From: Treponema_I sp045631425
Lineage (GTDB): Bacteria > Spirochaetota > Spirochaetia > Treponematales > Treponemataceae
Direction: 5' to 3'
NCBI GenBank assembly: GCA_045631425.1
Contig: JAZQUR010000086.1
Span: 1 to 15,996, forward strand
DNA: 15,996 nucleotides
In this document: positions 1 to 5,220 of the stretch, piece after piece
Layout of the letters: each line of letters begins with the position of its first letter
How positions within the stretch are numbered: the first letter of the stretch is position 1
Made by a program: the position numbers and the translations under genes
The notes under the pieces: generated by a model
Told to the model about the DNA's origin: nothing
Databases searched by the model: none
Seen by the model: only the letters and a program-made list of their open reading frames with translations

Positions 1-2
1 AT

Positions 3-149
3 ATTCAAGATTGTTTCAAGCATCAAAAAGAAAAATTTGATATAAGCTATAAATATAAGATAAAATCATTACCTGGAAAAGAATTTTATAAAAAGTATAA
101 AATATGCTATTTTTTTTCATTTTTCCCAATTCCCATCAATAAAAATTGA
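3..149 (+). CDS. Possible 3' end of an unidentified gene (partial)
   Basis: From position 3 one plus-strand frame stays open for 48 codons and ends at TGA 147-149. The translated tail is rich in Lys, Phe and Tyr (for example SLPGKEFYKKYKICYFF) and I recognise no family. No start codon lies in the visible part, so this would be the C-terminus of a gene starting left of the window. The other two plus frames close within 45 bases and the minus strand shows no convincing frame. The last codons run into the perfect inverted repeat at 129-156, so the end could also be read-through into non-coding sequence. The length is too short to exclude chance in such AT-rich DNA. Confidence 0.3.
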   Translation: MQDCFKHQKEKFDISYKYKIKSLPGKEFYKKYKICYFFSFFPIPINKN

Positions 150-156
150 TGGGAAT
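129..156. repeat. Perfect 12-bp inverted repeat with 4-base loop
   Basis: The arms attcccatcaat (129-140) and attgatgggaat (145-156) are exact reverse complements around the loop aaaa. No T-run follows on the plus strand. On the minus strand the following bases are A-rich, so it lacks the usual form of an intrinsic terminator. It overlaps the stop codon of the possible partial gene on its left and directly precedes the GC-rich island, so it may be a boundary of that element or a 3'-end-stabilising hairpin. Confidence 0.45.
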
Positions 157-170
157 AGAGCCAAAAAACA

Positions 171-280
171 CCGACTAGGTTAGGGATTGTAGCACCTTTA
201 GTCCCACGCAAGTGGGATGAGCCGAGTAGGCGAAGTGCGAAAAGCCCGACCCAAAACATTTATGTTTTGGGGAACCCCCA
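171..280. other. GC-rich structured intergenic island, possible repeat element or RNA
   Basis: This 110-base stretch is 53% G+C by direct count, while its flanks are strongly AT-rich. It contains several hairpins. Bases 201-207 pair with 212-218 around the GNRA-type loop gcaa. Bases 250-258 (cccaaaaca) pair exactly with 263-271 around ttta. A gggg-aa-cccc mini-hairpin lies at 269-278. Outer pairing of gcac (192-195) with gtgc (235-238), and of ggg (183-185) with ccc (245-247), would enclose the first hairpin plus a small gcc/ggc hairpin (221-231) as a branched fold. I see no long open frame with a start. It could be an intergenic repeat family of the genome or a small structured RNA, and the strand is not determined. 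Confidence 0.4.
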
Positions 281-286
281 GAAAAC

Positions 287-329
287 AAAAAAGCTGGTTC
301 CAACCATAAAAAGTTGAACCAGCTTTTTT
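287..329. terminator. Bidirectional rho-independent terminator
   Basis: An A6 tract plus gctggttc (287-300) pairs with gaaccagc plus T6 (316-329). The stem is extended by aac/gtt with one bulged C at 301, and the loop is about 8 bases. The T-run exists on both strands, so the structure can stop hisS transcription coming from the right and any transcript arriving from the left. It lies 24 bases past the hisS stop codon. Confidence 0.85.
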
Positions 330-353
330 ACAAACTTACAAGCGTAATTTGTT

Positions 354-1679
354 TTAATTTTTGCTTTCCAAAATAATCTTTCCAGCATCTTCCACAGAAA
401 TATCTGTAAATTGCTCACGGGTTAAAAGATTTTTTAGTGTAAGCACATTTTTTTCTGCATCTTCGGCTTTTATCAAGATTCCAAATGGAATGCCTTTCTT
501 TTCTGCCACTGTGTATTGTTGGCCGATTTTCTTTTCATCAGCAAAAACTTCCACGTTTACGCCTTTGCTGCGAAGGGCAGAAGCCACAGCTTGATAGTGT
601 ACAGAAAGATTTTTATCCAAACAGAAAATCTCACAATCTAGGAAGCTTCCTTTTTTGTTAGTTGCTCCAAGTTGTTCAAGTCCTGCAATCAATCTGTCTA
701 AACCGATACTTGAACCAACTCCAGGAATACGGTCTTTCATGTAAAGTCCAGCTAAATTGTCGTAGCGTCCACCAGAACAAACAGACCCAATTGATGGCAA
801 GTCGTTTAAGAAAGTTTCGTAAACAACACCTGTGTAGTAGTCAAGTCCACGGGTAATTGCTGGGTCAAGAACAAAAGTTTTTTCGATTCCGGCAGCTTTC
901 ATCATATTGCGGATTTCTTTCATTCTTTCAATATGAGGAGTAGCTTTTTCTCCAGCAAGATTTGCCATATTTTCCAAAGTTGAATCAAAATCTTCTTTTG
1001 AAGAAATAAAGCTTAAAATCTTTTCCATTTTGTTTGTAGCTTCAGAATCGCCTTCCATAAGGGCAACAAGTTCAGCTTTTACTTTTTCTTCACCGATTTT
1101 TGCAAGTTTATCGATTGTGCGCAAAATGTCTTCGCTTTTTTCACGTAAACCAATTGTTTCTAAGAATTCGTTTAAGATTCCTCTGTGGTTCACTTTGATA
1201 GTAACATTTTCAACGCCAATCACTGATAATGCGTATTTCATTAGTGAAAGGATTTCAAAATCTGCTGTTGCGCTATCTGAGCCAACCATATCAAAGTCAC
1301 ATTGAACAAATTCACGATAACGCCCAGCTTGTGGTTTTTCTCCTCGCCAAACTTTTGCAATATGGTATCTCTTAAATGGGAAATATAATTCTTCTTTATG
1401 TTCTGCAACAAATCGTGCAAAAGGAACTGTTAAATCAAAACGTAGTGCAACATCACGTTTTCCATTGTCTTCAAATCTAAAAACTTGTTTTTCTGTTTCA
1501 CCATTACTTTTTCGTAAAAGGATTTCTGAATATTCCAAAACTGGAGTATCGATTGGCACGAATCCGTAAGAACGAAAAGCAGAAGTAAGTTTTTCAATCA
1601 AAATTGAGCGATTGATTTCTGCGTCTGGTAAAAAATCTCTAAAACCTTTTAAAACTTTTGGTTGTATTAGTGTTTCCAT
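354..1679 (-). CDS. hisS: Histidine--tRNA ligase
   Basis: Charges tRNA-His with histidine in the cytosol and is essential for translation. The 441-residue product has the class II aaRS layout. Motif 1 is in the N-terminal part, motif 2 is around residues 112-124 (RGEKPQAGRYREF), the HisRS-specific signature RGLDYYTG is at 277-284, and GSVCSGGRYDNL at 298-309 is the motif 3 region. The anticodon-binding domain fills the last ~90 residues. I chose ATG 1677-1679, giving METLIQPKVLKGFRDF, because family homology begins there. An in-frame ATG at 1745 would add 22 unrelated residues and overlap the divergent coaX. No Shine-Dalgarno precedes the chosen ATG; the upstream bases are only A/T-rich (-10-like TATAAA about 10 bases before), suggesting a very short leader or a leaderless transcript. 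The gene ends in the terminator at 287-329. Confidence 0.96.
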   Translation of the reverse strand: METLIQPKVLKGFRDFLPDAEINRSILIEKLTSAFRSYGFVPIDTPVLEYSEILLRKSNGETEKQVFRFEDNGKRDVALRFDLTVPFARFVAEHKEELYFPFKRYHIAKVWRGEKPQAGRYREFVQCDFDMVGSDSATADFEILSLMKYALSVIGVENVTIKVNHRGILNEFLETIGLREKSEDILRTIDKLAKIGEEKVKAELVALMEGDSEATNKMEKILSFISSKEDFDSTLENMANLAGEKATPHIERMKEIRNMMKAAGIEKTFVLDPAITRGLDYYTGVVYETFLNDLPSIGSVCSGGRYDNLAGLYMKDRIPGVGSSIGLDRLIAGLEQLGATNKKGSFLDCEIFCLDKNLSVHYQAVASALRSKGVNVEVFADEKKIGQQYTVAEKKGIPFGILIKAEDAEKNVLTLKNLLTREQFTDISVEDAGKIILESKN

Positions 1680-1690
1680 ATTGATATAAT
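1662..1690 (+). promoter_or_regulatory. Sigma70-type promoter for coaX
   Basis: A -35-like TTGTAT (1662-1667) and a perfect TATAAT (1685-1690) are separated by 17 bases. Transcription would start near 1697, just before the Shine-Dalgarno aggag at 1700-1704. The -35 matches only the TTG of the consensus. The segment overlaps the start codon of divergent hisS, so the two promoters must share or compete for the same ~40 bases. Confidence 0.6.
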
Positions 1691-1714
1691 ATATTTTATA
1701 GGAGAAAAATTCAA

Positions 1715-2506
1715 TTGCTACTAGCCATAGATATTGGAAATACAAATATTGTTGCAGCTCTTTTTCACGAAGATGAGCTTGTAAAAGAATGGAGAATGTT
1801 TTCTGACCCTAACAGAACTTCAGACGAATATTCATCTATTTTGCTTTCTTTAATGCGGGATGCAGGTATTAGCCAAAGTGCCATAGATTCAGCGATTTTA
1901 AGCTCTGTAGTGCCTCTTTTGATTGGGCCTTTTGTTACAGTTACAGAGCGTATTACAGGAAAAAAGCCTATTATCATAGGTCCTGGGATTTACGACCAAC
2001 TTCCTGTGAAAATTCCAGCTTCAGCAATTCATGAAATTGGTACTGACTTGGTTTGTAATGCTGTGGAAGCCTATTGTCAGCAAAAAACAGCTTGTATTGT
2101 TGTGGATTTTGGAACAGCTCTAACTTTCACCGCTATTGATGATAAGGGAAACATTCTTGGGATTTCAATTTGTCCTGGAATTCGAACTGCTGTAAATTCT
2201 CTTTTTAGAAACACAGCCCAGCTTCCATCAGTTCCCCTAGAAGTTCCACCTGATAGTCTTGGTACAAACACAATCCATTCTATTCAATCTGGAATTATTT
2301 TCGGATATAAAGGTCTTGTTGAAAATCTTGTTGATTCAATAAAAACTGATATGGAAGCAAAATCTGGTTTCCCAAAAGATAAAATCCAAGTTTTAGCAAC
2401 AGGTGGATTAAACAGTGTTTTGAAACCAATTACCACAGTTTTTAGTTCTATCGACAAGCAATTAACTTTAAAAGGTTTAAGGCGAATTGCTGAAATTGTG
2501 CTATAA
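1715..2506 (+). CDS. coaX: Type III pantothenate kinase
   Basis: Phosphorylates pantothenate with ATP, the first step of coenzyme A synthesis. The 263-residue length is typical. The nucleotide-binding DIGNT is at residues 6-10, GTD at 109-111 holds the conserved catalytic aspartate, and DFGTALT at 131-137 is the second ATP-contact motif. These belong to the ASKHA (RNase H-like) fold of the CoaX family. The start is a TTG at 1715, supported by aggag 10 bases upstream and by the N-terminal MLLAIDIGNT that the family requires; no better ATG exists. The GxDR motif reads GTDL here, so the usual arginine after the aspartate is replaced by leucine. Read divergently from hisS. An extended -10 promoter lies over its stop codon. 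Confidence 0.93.
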   Translation: MLLAIDIGNTNIVAALFHEDELVKEWRMFSDPNRTSDEYSSILLSLMRDAGISQSAIDSAILSSVVPLLIGPFVTVTERITGKKPIIIGPGIYDQLPVKIPASAIHEIGTDLVCNAVEAYCQQKTACIVVDFGTALTFTAIDDKGNILGISICPGIRTAVNSLFRNTAQLPSVPLEVPPDSLGTNTIHSIQSGIIFGYKGLVENLVDSIKTDMEAKSGFPKDKIQVLATGGLNSVLKPITTVFSSIDKQLTLKGLRRIAEIVL

Positions 2507-2507
2507 T
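2499..2507 (+). promoter_or_regulatory. Extended -10 promoter at the end of coaX
   Basis: The bases tgctataat form TGnTATAAT, an extended -10 element that needs no strong -35, and none is visible. It overlaps the last codons of coaX. Transcription would start near 2514, giving a leader of about 180 bases that carries the whole four-hairpin element before the gene at 2695. Confidence 0.5.
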
Positions 2508-2534
2508 ATAATTGTAAAATAATTAAAGAGGATA

Positions 2535-2683
2535 GATAAACACTTCTCCTAAAATGGCGTCGAAGTGTTTATCTCAAAAGTTTGCGTTGCAAACTTTCCT
2601 ATCAAAGTGATGTTTCTCATATTCGTTGCGAAACATCAAAAAAAGTCAAATCGAAAATTGATATTTTCTCATTGACTTTTTTT
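2535..2683 (+). repeat. Four-hairpin intergenic element, copy 1
   Basis: There are four consecutive stem-loops. H1 pairs 2535-2546 with 2562-2573 (12 bp, 15-base loop). H2 pairs 2577-2585 with 2589-2597 (9 bp, loop gtt). H3 pairs 2608-2616 with 2630-2638 (9 bp, 13-base loop). H4 pairs 2638-2649 with 2672-2683 (12 bp), with an inner 6-bp stem gaaaat/attttc at 2653-2668. A second copy lies at 3291-3436. Within H3 the two copies differ at two base pairs, both changed on both sides of the stem, so the structure is conserved beyond the sequence. The element fills nearly all the space between coaX and the kinase-like gene. GAGGAT occurs on both sides (2528-2533 and 2686-2691), the right one being the Shine-Dalgarno of the next gene. 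No transposase is present. Confidence 0.8.
2638..2683 (+). promoter_or_regulatory. Terminator-like hairpin directly before a Shine-Dalgarno
   Basis: The last hairpin of copy 1 is a 12-bp stem made of A7-gtcaa and ttgac-T7 with an inner stem, so the 3' arm itself supplies the U-run. It ends only two bases before gaggat and 11 bases before the ATG of the kinase-like gene. A terminator in this place would act on the leader transcript, as in attenuation. Without a visible competing antiterminator it may simply be partial termination or an mRNA end signal carried by the repeat. Confidence 0.35.
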
Positions 2684-2694
2684 ATGAGGATTGT

Positions 2695-3258
2695 ATGAAA
2701 TATTTAATTCCTGAAAACAACAAACTTCGCGTTGCGATTTCTGGAAAAAGTGGTTGTGGAAATACTACTGTAAGTAAACTTTTAGCAGATACATTAAATG
2801 TAAATATGATAAACTTTACATTCAGAACATTGGCAGAAGAAGTTGGGCTTTCTTTGGCTGAAATCATTGAAAAAGCAAAAACAGATGACTCGTTTGATAT
2901 TGCTGTTGATACTCGTCAAGTGGAAATGGCAAAAGCAGACTCATGTGTTCTTGGTTCTCGCTTAGCTATATGGATGCTAAAAGAAGCTGATATCAAAGTT
3001 TACCTTTATGCCAGTGATGAAGTTCGTGCAAAGCGTATTTTGAACAGAGAAGGTGGTTCTCTAGAAGAAATTGCTTCATTTACACGAATGCGAGATGAAC
3101 AAGATTCAGCTCGTTACAAAAAATTATACGACATTGATAACAACGATTATTCTTTTGTTGATTTAGAAATTGACACATCTTTATACAACCCAGAAGAAAT
3201 TGTTGAACAAATAATTTCTTTCCTTGTTGAAAAGAATCTATTAATAAAACAAAACTAA
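2695..3258 (+). CDS. Cytidylate-kinase-like P-loop protein
   Basis: The product has 187 residues and the layout of a small nucleoside monophosphate kinase of the archaeal-type Cmk family, which phosphorylates CMP/dCMP with ATP. Visible are the P-loop GKSGCGNTT (17-25), a CMP-region helix ending in VLGSRLAIW (about 85-93), strand KVYLYA, and an Arg-rich lid (RAKRILNREGG and later RMRDEQDSARYKKLY). The position that normally holds the catalytic P-loop lysine is asparagine (GCGNTT, N23); a lysine is present earlier as K18. The family assignment is therefore good, while the exact substrate and even kinase activity remain inference. Start ATG 2695 has gagga at 2686-2690. Its leader holds hairpin element copy 1. 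Confidence 0.8.
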   Translation: MKYLIPENNKLRVAISGKSGCGNTTVSKLLADTLNVNMINFTFRTLAEEVGLSLAEIIEKAKTDDSFDIAVDTRQVEMAKADSCVLGSRLAIWMLKEADIKVYLYASDEVRAKRILNREGGSLEEIASFTRMRDEQDSARYKKLYDIDNNDYSFVDLEIDTSLYNPEEIVEQIISFLVEKNLLIKQN

Positions 3259-3289
3259 GGCTAAAATCTTAGTACTCAAGGAGTTAAAA

Positions 3290-3358
3290 ATGAACACTTC
3301 TCCTAAAATAGCGTCGAAGTGTTTATTCCTAAAGTTTGCGTTGCAAACTTTCATATAA
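3290..3358 (+). CDS. Possible upstream mini-ORF (22 codons)
   Basis: ATG 3290-3292 has the Shine-Dalgarno aggag at 3279-3283 and opens a 22-codon frame (MNTSPKIASKCLFLKFALQT plus two residues) ending at TAA 3356-3358, inside hairpins H1 and H2 of copy 2. It exists because the 14-bp direct repeat copies the real start site of the downstream gene. Ribosomes could initiate here and melt the first hairpins. In copy 1 the same frame lacks this start and has only an ATG at 2554 without a Shine-Dalgarno, so a conserved peptide is unlikely. Confidence 0.25.
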   Translation: MNTSPKIASKCLFLKFALQTFI

Positions 3359-3436
3359 AAATGCTGTTTTTCACTTTCGTTGCAAAACAGCGTAAAAAGT
3401 CAAATCGAAAAATGATATTTTCTCATTGACTTTTTA
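3291..3436 (+). repeat. Four-hairpin intergenic element, copy 2
   Basis: Same order as copy 1. H1 pairs 3293-3300 with 3316-3323. H2 has aaagtttgc (3331-3339) pairing with gcaaacttt (3343-3351). H3 has gctgtttt (3363-3370) pairing with aaaacagc (3384-3391). H4 has aaaaagtcaa pairing with ttgacttttt (3426-3435), with the inner stem gaaaa/ttttc. Relative to copy 1, H3 carries A:T to C:G and C:G to T:A changes on both arms. H2 and the 3' half of H1 are unchanged. The spacer between H2 and H3 is the most diverged part. It ends three bases before the Shine-Dalgarno of the 113-aa gene. Confidence 0.8.
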
Positions 3437-3448
3437 TAGGAGTTAAAA

Positions 3449-3790
3449 ATGGACAAAATTGGTGGAGCAATTCTTTTTGCATCAGAAAATGAAGATGATT
3501 TTTATGGATGTAAAGCAGTAGTTGCAAAAGATTTCGCTAATTTAACTGAAAAAGCAATTGATGCAGGTATTTTACTTGCAATTTCAAGTTCTTTTGCTGA
3601 GGAAACTACACAAAAACTTGAAAGCAAAGGTATCAAACCTGTTATTTTAGATAAGCATAGCATTGAAGATGCCTTCAAATCTTTCGCAGATAAGGATTCT
3701 GAAGTTTATCTTATCAAAAACGAAGATGACAGTTATAAGTTGAAATTCTTTTCAGGAAGTCTTTCAAAAAGTTATCAACTAAGAAAATAG
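3449..3790 (+). CDS. Conserved-looking hypothetical protein, 113 aa
   Basis: I do not recognise this family. The product begins MDKIGGAILFASENEDDF and has an alternating strand/helix pattern: a hydrophobic strand, an acidic loop with the only cysteine, a long Ala/Leu helix, another strand (GIKPVILDK), a helix, then two C-terminal strands. There is no signal peptide or membrane segment, so a small cytosolic alpha/beta domain is likely. Start ATG 3449 has aggag at 3438-3442. Codon use resembles the neighbours, which supports a real gene. A strong terminator follows 14 bases after the stop. Its 5' leader is replaced by hairpin element copy 2, so its expression may depend on read-through from the kinase-like gene. 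Confidence 0.75.
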   Translation: MDKIGGAILFASENEDDFYGCKAVVAKDFANLTEKAIDAGILLAISSSFAEETTQKLESKGIKPVILDKHSIEDAFKSFADKDSEVYLIKNEDDSYKLKFFSGSLSKSYQLRK

Positions 3791-3803
3791 GTTGATATTG
3801 AGA

Positions 3804-3851
3804 AGGTGATTTAAGTTCAAAACATAGTAGAACCTAAATCACCTTTTTTTT
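3804..3851 (+). terminator. Rho-independent terminator after the 113-aa gene
   Basis: The arm aggtgatttaagttc (3804-3818) pairs with gaacctaaatcacct (3830-3844) with one mismatch, followed by a run of Ts to 3851. It ends the plus-strand unit begun near coaX. Confidence 0.9.
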
Positions 3852-3854
3852 CGC

Positions 3855-3911
3855 AAAAAAAAACTGCCTTTCATCCACTTTTTATATAAAAGCGAATAAA
3901 AGGCAGTTTTT
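3855..3911 (-). terminator. Rho-independent terminator of the HMA-like gene
   Basis: Read on the minus strand, aaaaactgccttt is followed by a 26-base loop, the matching aaaggcagt and a run of nine Ts (plus positions 3898-3911 and 3855-3871). The right arm also ends in five Ts on the plus strand, so it can back up the preceding plus-strand terminator. The two terminators stand back to back between converging genes. Confidence 0.85.
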
Positions 3912-3916
3912 CGTAC

Positions 3917-4120
3917 TTAAAGTACCTCTACGCCACATGAAGTAATCGCAAGGTCGATAGCTGCTTCAATATCTGCAACACTTTCATCAAAGTTTACTAA
4001 AACCTGACATTTTGAAGTGTTCGCAACACAACTAGCAACACCTGCAACAGCACTAACTGCAGCATTTATTTTTTCTTCGATGCTTTCTTCCAAGCCAACT
4101 ACGTATATCTTTTTTTCCAT
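3917..4120 (-). CDS. Small HMA-fold protein lacking the metal-binding CxxC
   Basis: The 67-residue product MEKKIYVVGLEESIEEKI... shows the beta-alpha-beta-beta-alpha-beta pattern of heavy-metal-associated domains, including the typical second strand CQVLVNFDESV and the helix ADIEAAIDLAITSCG. The usual GMTCxxC loop reads GLEESIE, so the copper/zinc-chelating pair is absent; cysteines occur only later, at about residues 31, 38 and 62. It may be a degenerate metallochaperone-like domain with another role. I chose ATG 4120 because gggag lies 9 bases upstream and the domain begins there, rather than the upstream in-frame ATG at 4156. Monocistronic, with its own promoter and terminator. Confidence 0.75.
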   Translation of the reverse strand: MEKKIYVVGLEESIEEKINAAVSAVAGVASCVANTSKCQVLVNFDESVADIEAAIDLAITSCGVEVL

Positions 4121-4145
4121 GGTAAATATCTCCCAATCAACATAT

Positions 4146-4174
4146 ATTATAATCAAAAAAAATAAATACTACAA
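4146..4174 (-). promoter_or_regulatory. Promoter of the HMA-like gene
   Basis: On the minus strand TTGTAG (plus 4169-4174) and a perfect TATAAT (plus 4146-4151) are separated by 17 bases. Transcription would begin near 4139, about 19 bases before the ATG at 4120. The -35 matches only TTG of the consensus. Confidence 0.6.
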
Positions 4175-4193
4175 GGCAAATACAAATTAAAAT

Positions 4194-5216
4194 TTAAATT
4201 TTTACAGTTTTTCCAAGTTGTCCACATGCACCACCAATTTTTCTACCTCGGCGAGTTCGCTGTGTTACGTTGATATTACGTTGTTCTAAAAGTTTGATGA
4301 AATTAGAACATTCGTTTACATCTGGTTCCTTGTAAGGTAAACCTTCTACTGGATTCCAAGGAATAACATTTACGTGAATTGGCATATTTCCAACAAATTT
4401 TTTAATGTTATCAGCACTTTCTGCAGTTGTATTGATTCCTGAAAGTAGTGCGGCTTCCAAAGTACATCTCTTACCTGTTTTTTCAATGTAATATTTGATT
4501 GCTTTTGAAAGTTCTGGCAAAGGATTTGCTTTTCCAATTGGCATCAAAGTTTCCCGTAATTGCTGATCTGCAGTTGTTAACGAAACTGCCAATCTTACAG
4601 CAGGTCCATTATCAGCCAAGTCATAAATACCTTTTATTACTCCAGAGGTGGAAATTGTAATACGTCTAGTAGATAAGTTTCGTCCGTCTTTGTGACCAAG
4701 GATAGAAATCGCTTTTCTGATTTCTGGAAGATTTAGCATAGGTTCTCCCATTCCCATAAAAACGATATTATCAAGTTTGCCACATTCTTTTTCTAGATAT
4801 AAAAATTGTTCTACGATTTCACCAGCAGTTAAGTTTCGAGCAAAACCAAGTTTTCCAGTTTGACAAAATGCACAACCCATAGCACAACCTGCCTGACAAG
4901 AAACACAAGCAGTTTTTCTGCCCTCTGAATCCACAAGCAAAACAGTTTCAATACATAAAGAGTCGTGTAGGGTGATTTGTAATTTTATTGTTCCATCTGG
5001 ATCAACAAGTTTTTGTGAAATATAGCTAGAAAAGATTTGTGCTTTTTCAGAAAGTGAATTTCTCAAATCTAAAGAAAGATTTGTCATTTCATCAAAAGAA
5101 GAAACGCCAACAGAAATCCACTTGAAAATCTGTTTTCCTCTGAATGAAGCACCTAATTCTAGTTCTTTTGCAAGTTCTTCAGGATATAATCCGGATAAAA
5201 ATATTTTTTCTGTCAT
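4194..5216 (-). CDS. rlmN: Dual-specificity rRNA/tRNA adenine C2-methyltransferase RlmN
   Basis: A radical SAM enzyme that methylates C2 of A2503 in 23S rRNA and, in characterised members, A37 of some tRNAs, affecting ribosomal fidelity. The 340-residue length is normal. The [4Fe-4S] triad CxxxCxxC is C111-C115-C118 (CAMGCAFC). C104 corresponds to the resolving cysteine upstream, C331 in GGACGQL to the methyl-carrying cysteine, and E90 in ETVLL to the general base. An N-terminal RNA-binding helical domain precedes them. ATG 5216 lies 4 bases after the TPR gene stop, with aggg overlapping that stop, so the two are translationally linked. Last gene of the rsmD operon. No clear terminator follows, only the short palindrome aaaatttaaatttt at 4189-4202. 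Confidence 0.96.
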   Translation of the reverse strand: MTEKIFLSGLYPEELAKELELGASFRGKQIFKWISVGVSSFDEMTNLSLDLRNSLSEKAQIFSSYISQKLVDPDGTIKLQITLHDSLCIETVLLVDSEGRKTACVSCQAGCAMGCAFCQTGKLGFARNLTAGEIVEQFLYLEKECGKLDNIVFMGMGEPMLNLPEIRKAISILGHKDGRNLSTRRITISTSGVIKGIYDLADNGPAVRLAVSLTTADQQLRETLMPIGKANPLPELSKAIKYYIEKTGKRCTLEAALLSGINTTAESADNIKKFVGNMPIHVNVIPWNPVEGLPYKEPDVNECSNFIKLLEQRNINVTQRTRRGRKIGGACGQLGKTVKI

Positions 5217-5220
5217 ATCC

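Larger units (their letters stand above)
3279..3451 (+). repeat. 14-bp direct repeats bracketing hairpin element copy 2
   Basis: The word aggagttaaaaatg occurs exactly at 3279-3292 and 3438-3451, 159 bases apart. Everything between is the hairpin element. The right copy is the Shine-Dalgarno plus ATG of the 113-aa gene, and the left copy is the same Shine-Dalgarno plus ATG. This is the pattern expected if the element inserted at the start codon and duplicated its target, leaving a working ribosome-binding site. A replication-slippage or recombination origin would look similar. Confidence 0.65.

Noticed and set aside
1680..1745. hisS starting at the ATG at 1745
   Set aside because: It adds 22 residues without homology to HisRS, overlaps coaX and has no ribosome-binding site; METLIQPKVLKGFRDF matches the expected N-terminus.
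2554..2610. Short frame MASKCLSQKFALQTF... in element copy 1, also readable in copy 2
   Set aside because: It follows from near-identical nucleotide sequence in the hairpins. The start in copy 1 has no Shine-Dalgarno and differences between copies favour base pairing over the peptide.
2535..3436. Integron attC-type cassette sites as an explanation for the hairpin elements
   Set aside because: Treponemes can carry integron cassettes, but I find no paired GTTRRRY/RYYYAAC core sites at the element ends, and there is no integrase. The hairpins are four separate stems and not one long imperfect palindrome.
2535..3436. CRISPR array
   Set aside because: Only two copies, each about 145 bp, with a full gene between them and no regular repeat-spacer pattern.
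4189..4202. Palindrome aaaatttaaatttt after rlmN as a terminator
   Set aside because: Only A/T pairs and no clear U-run beyond the stem; expected by chance in this composition.
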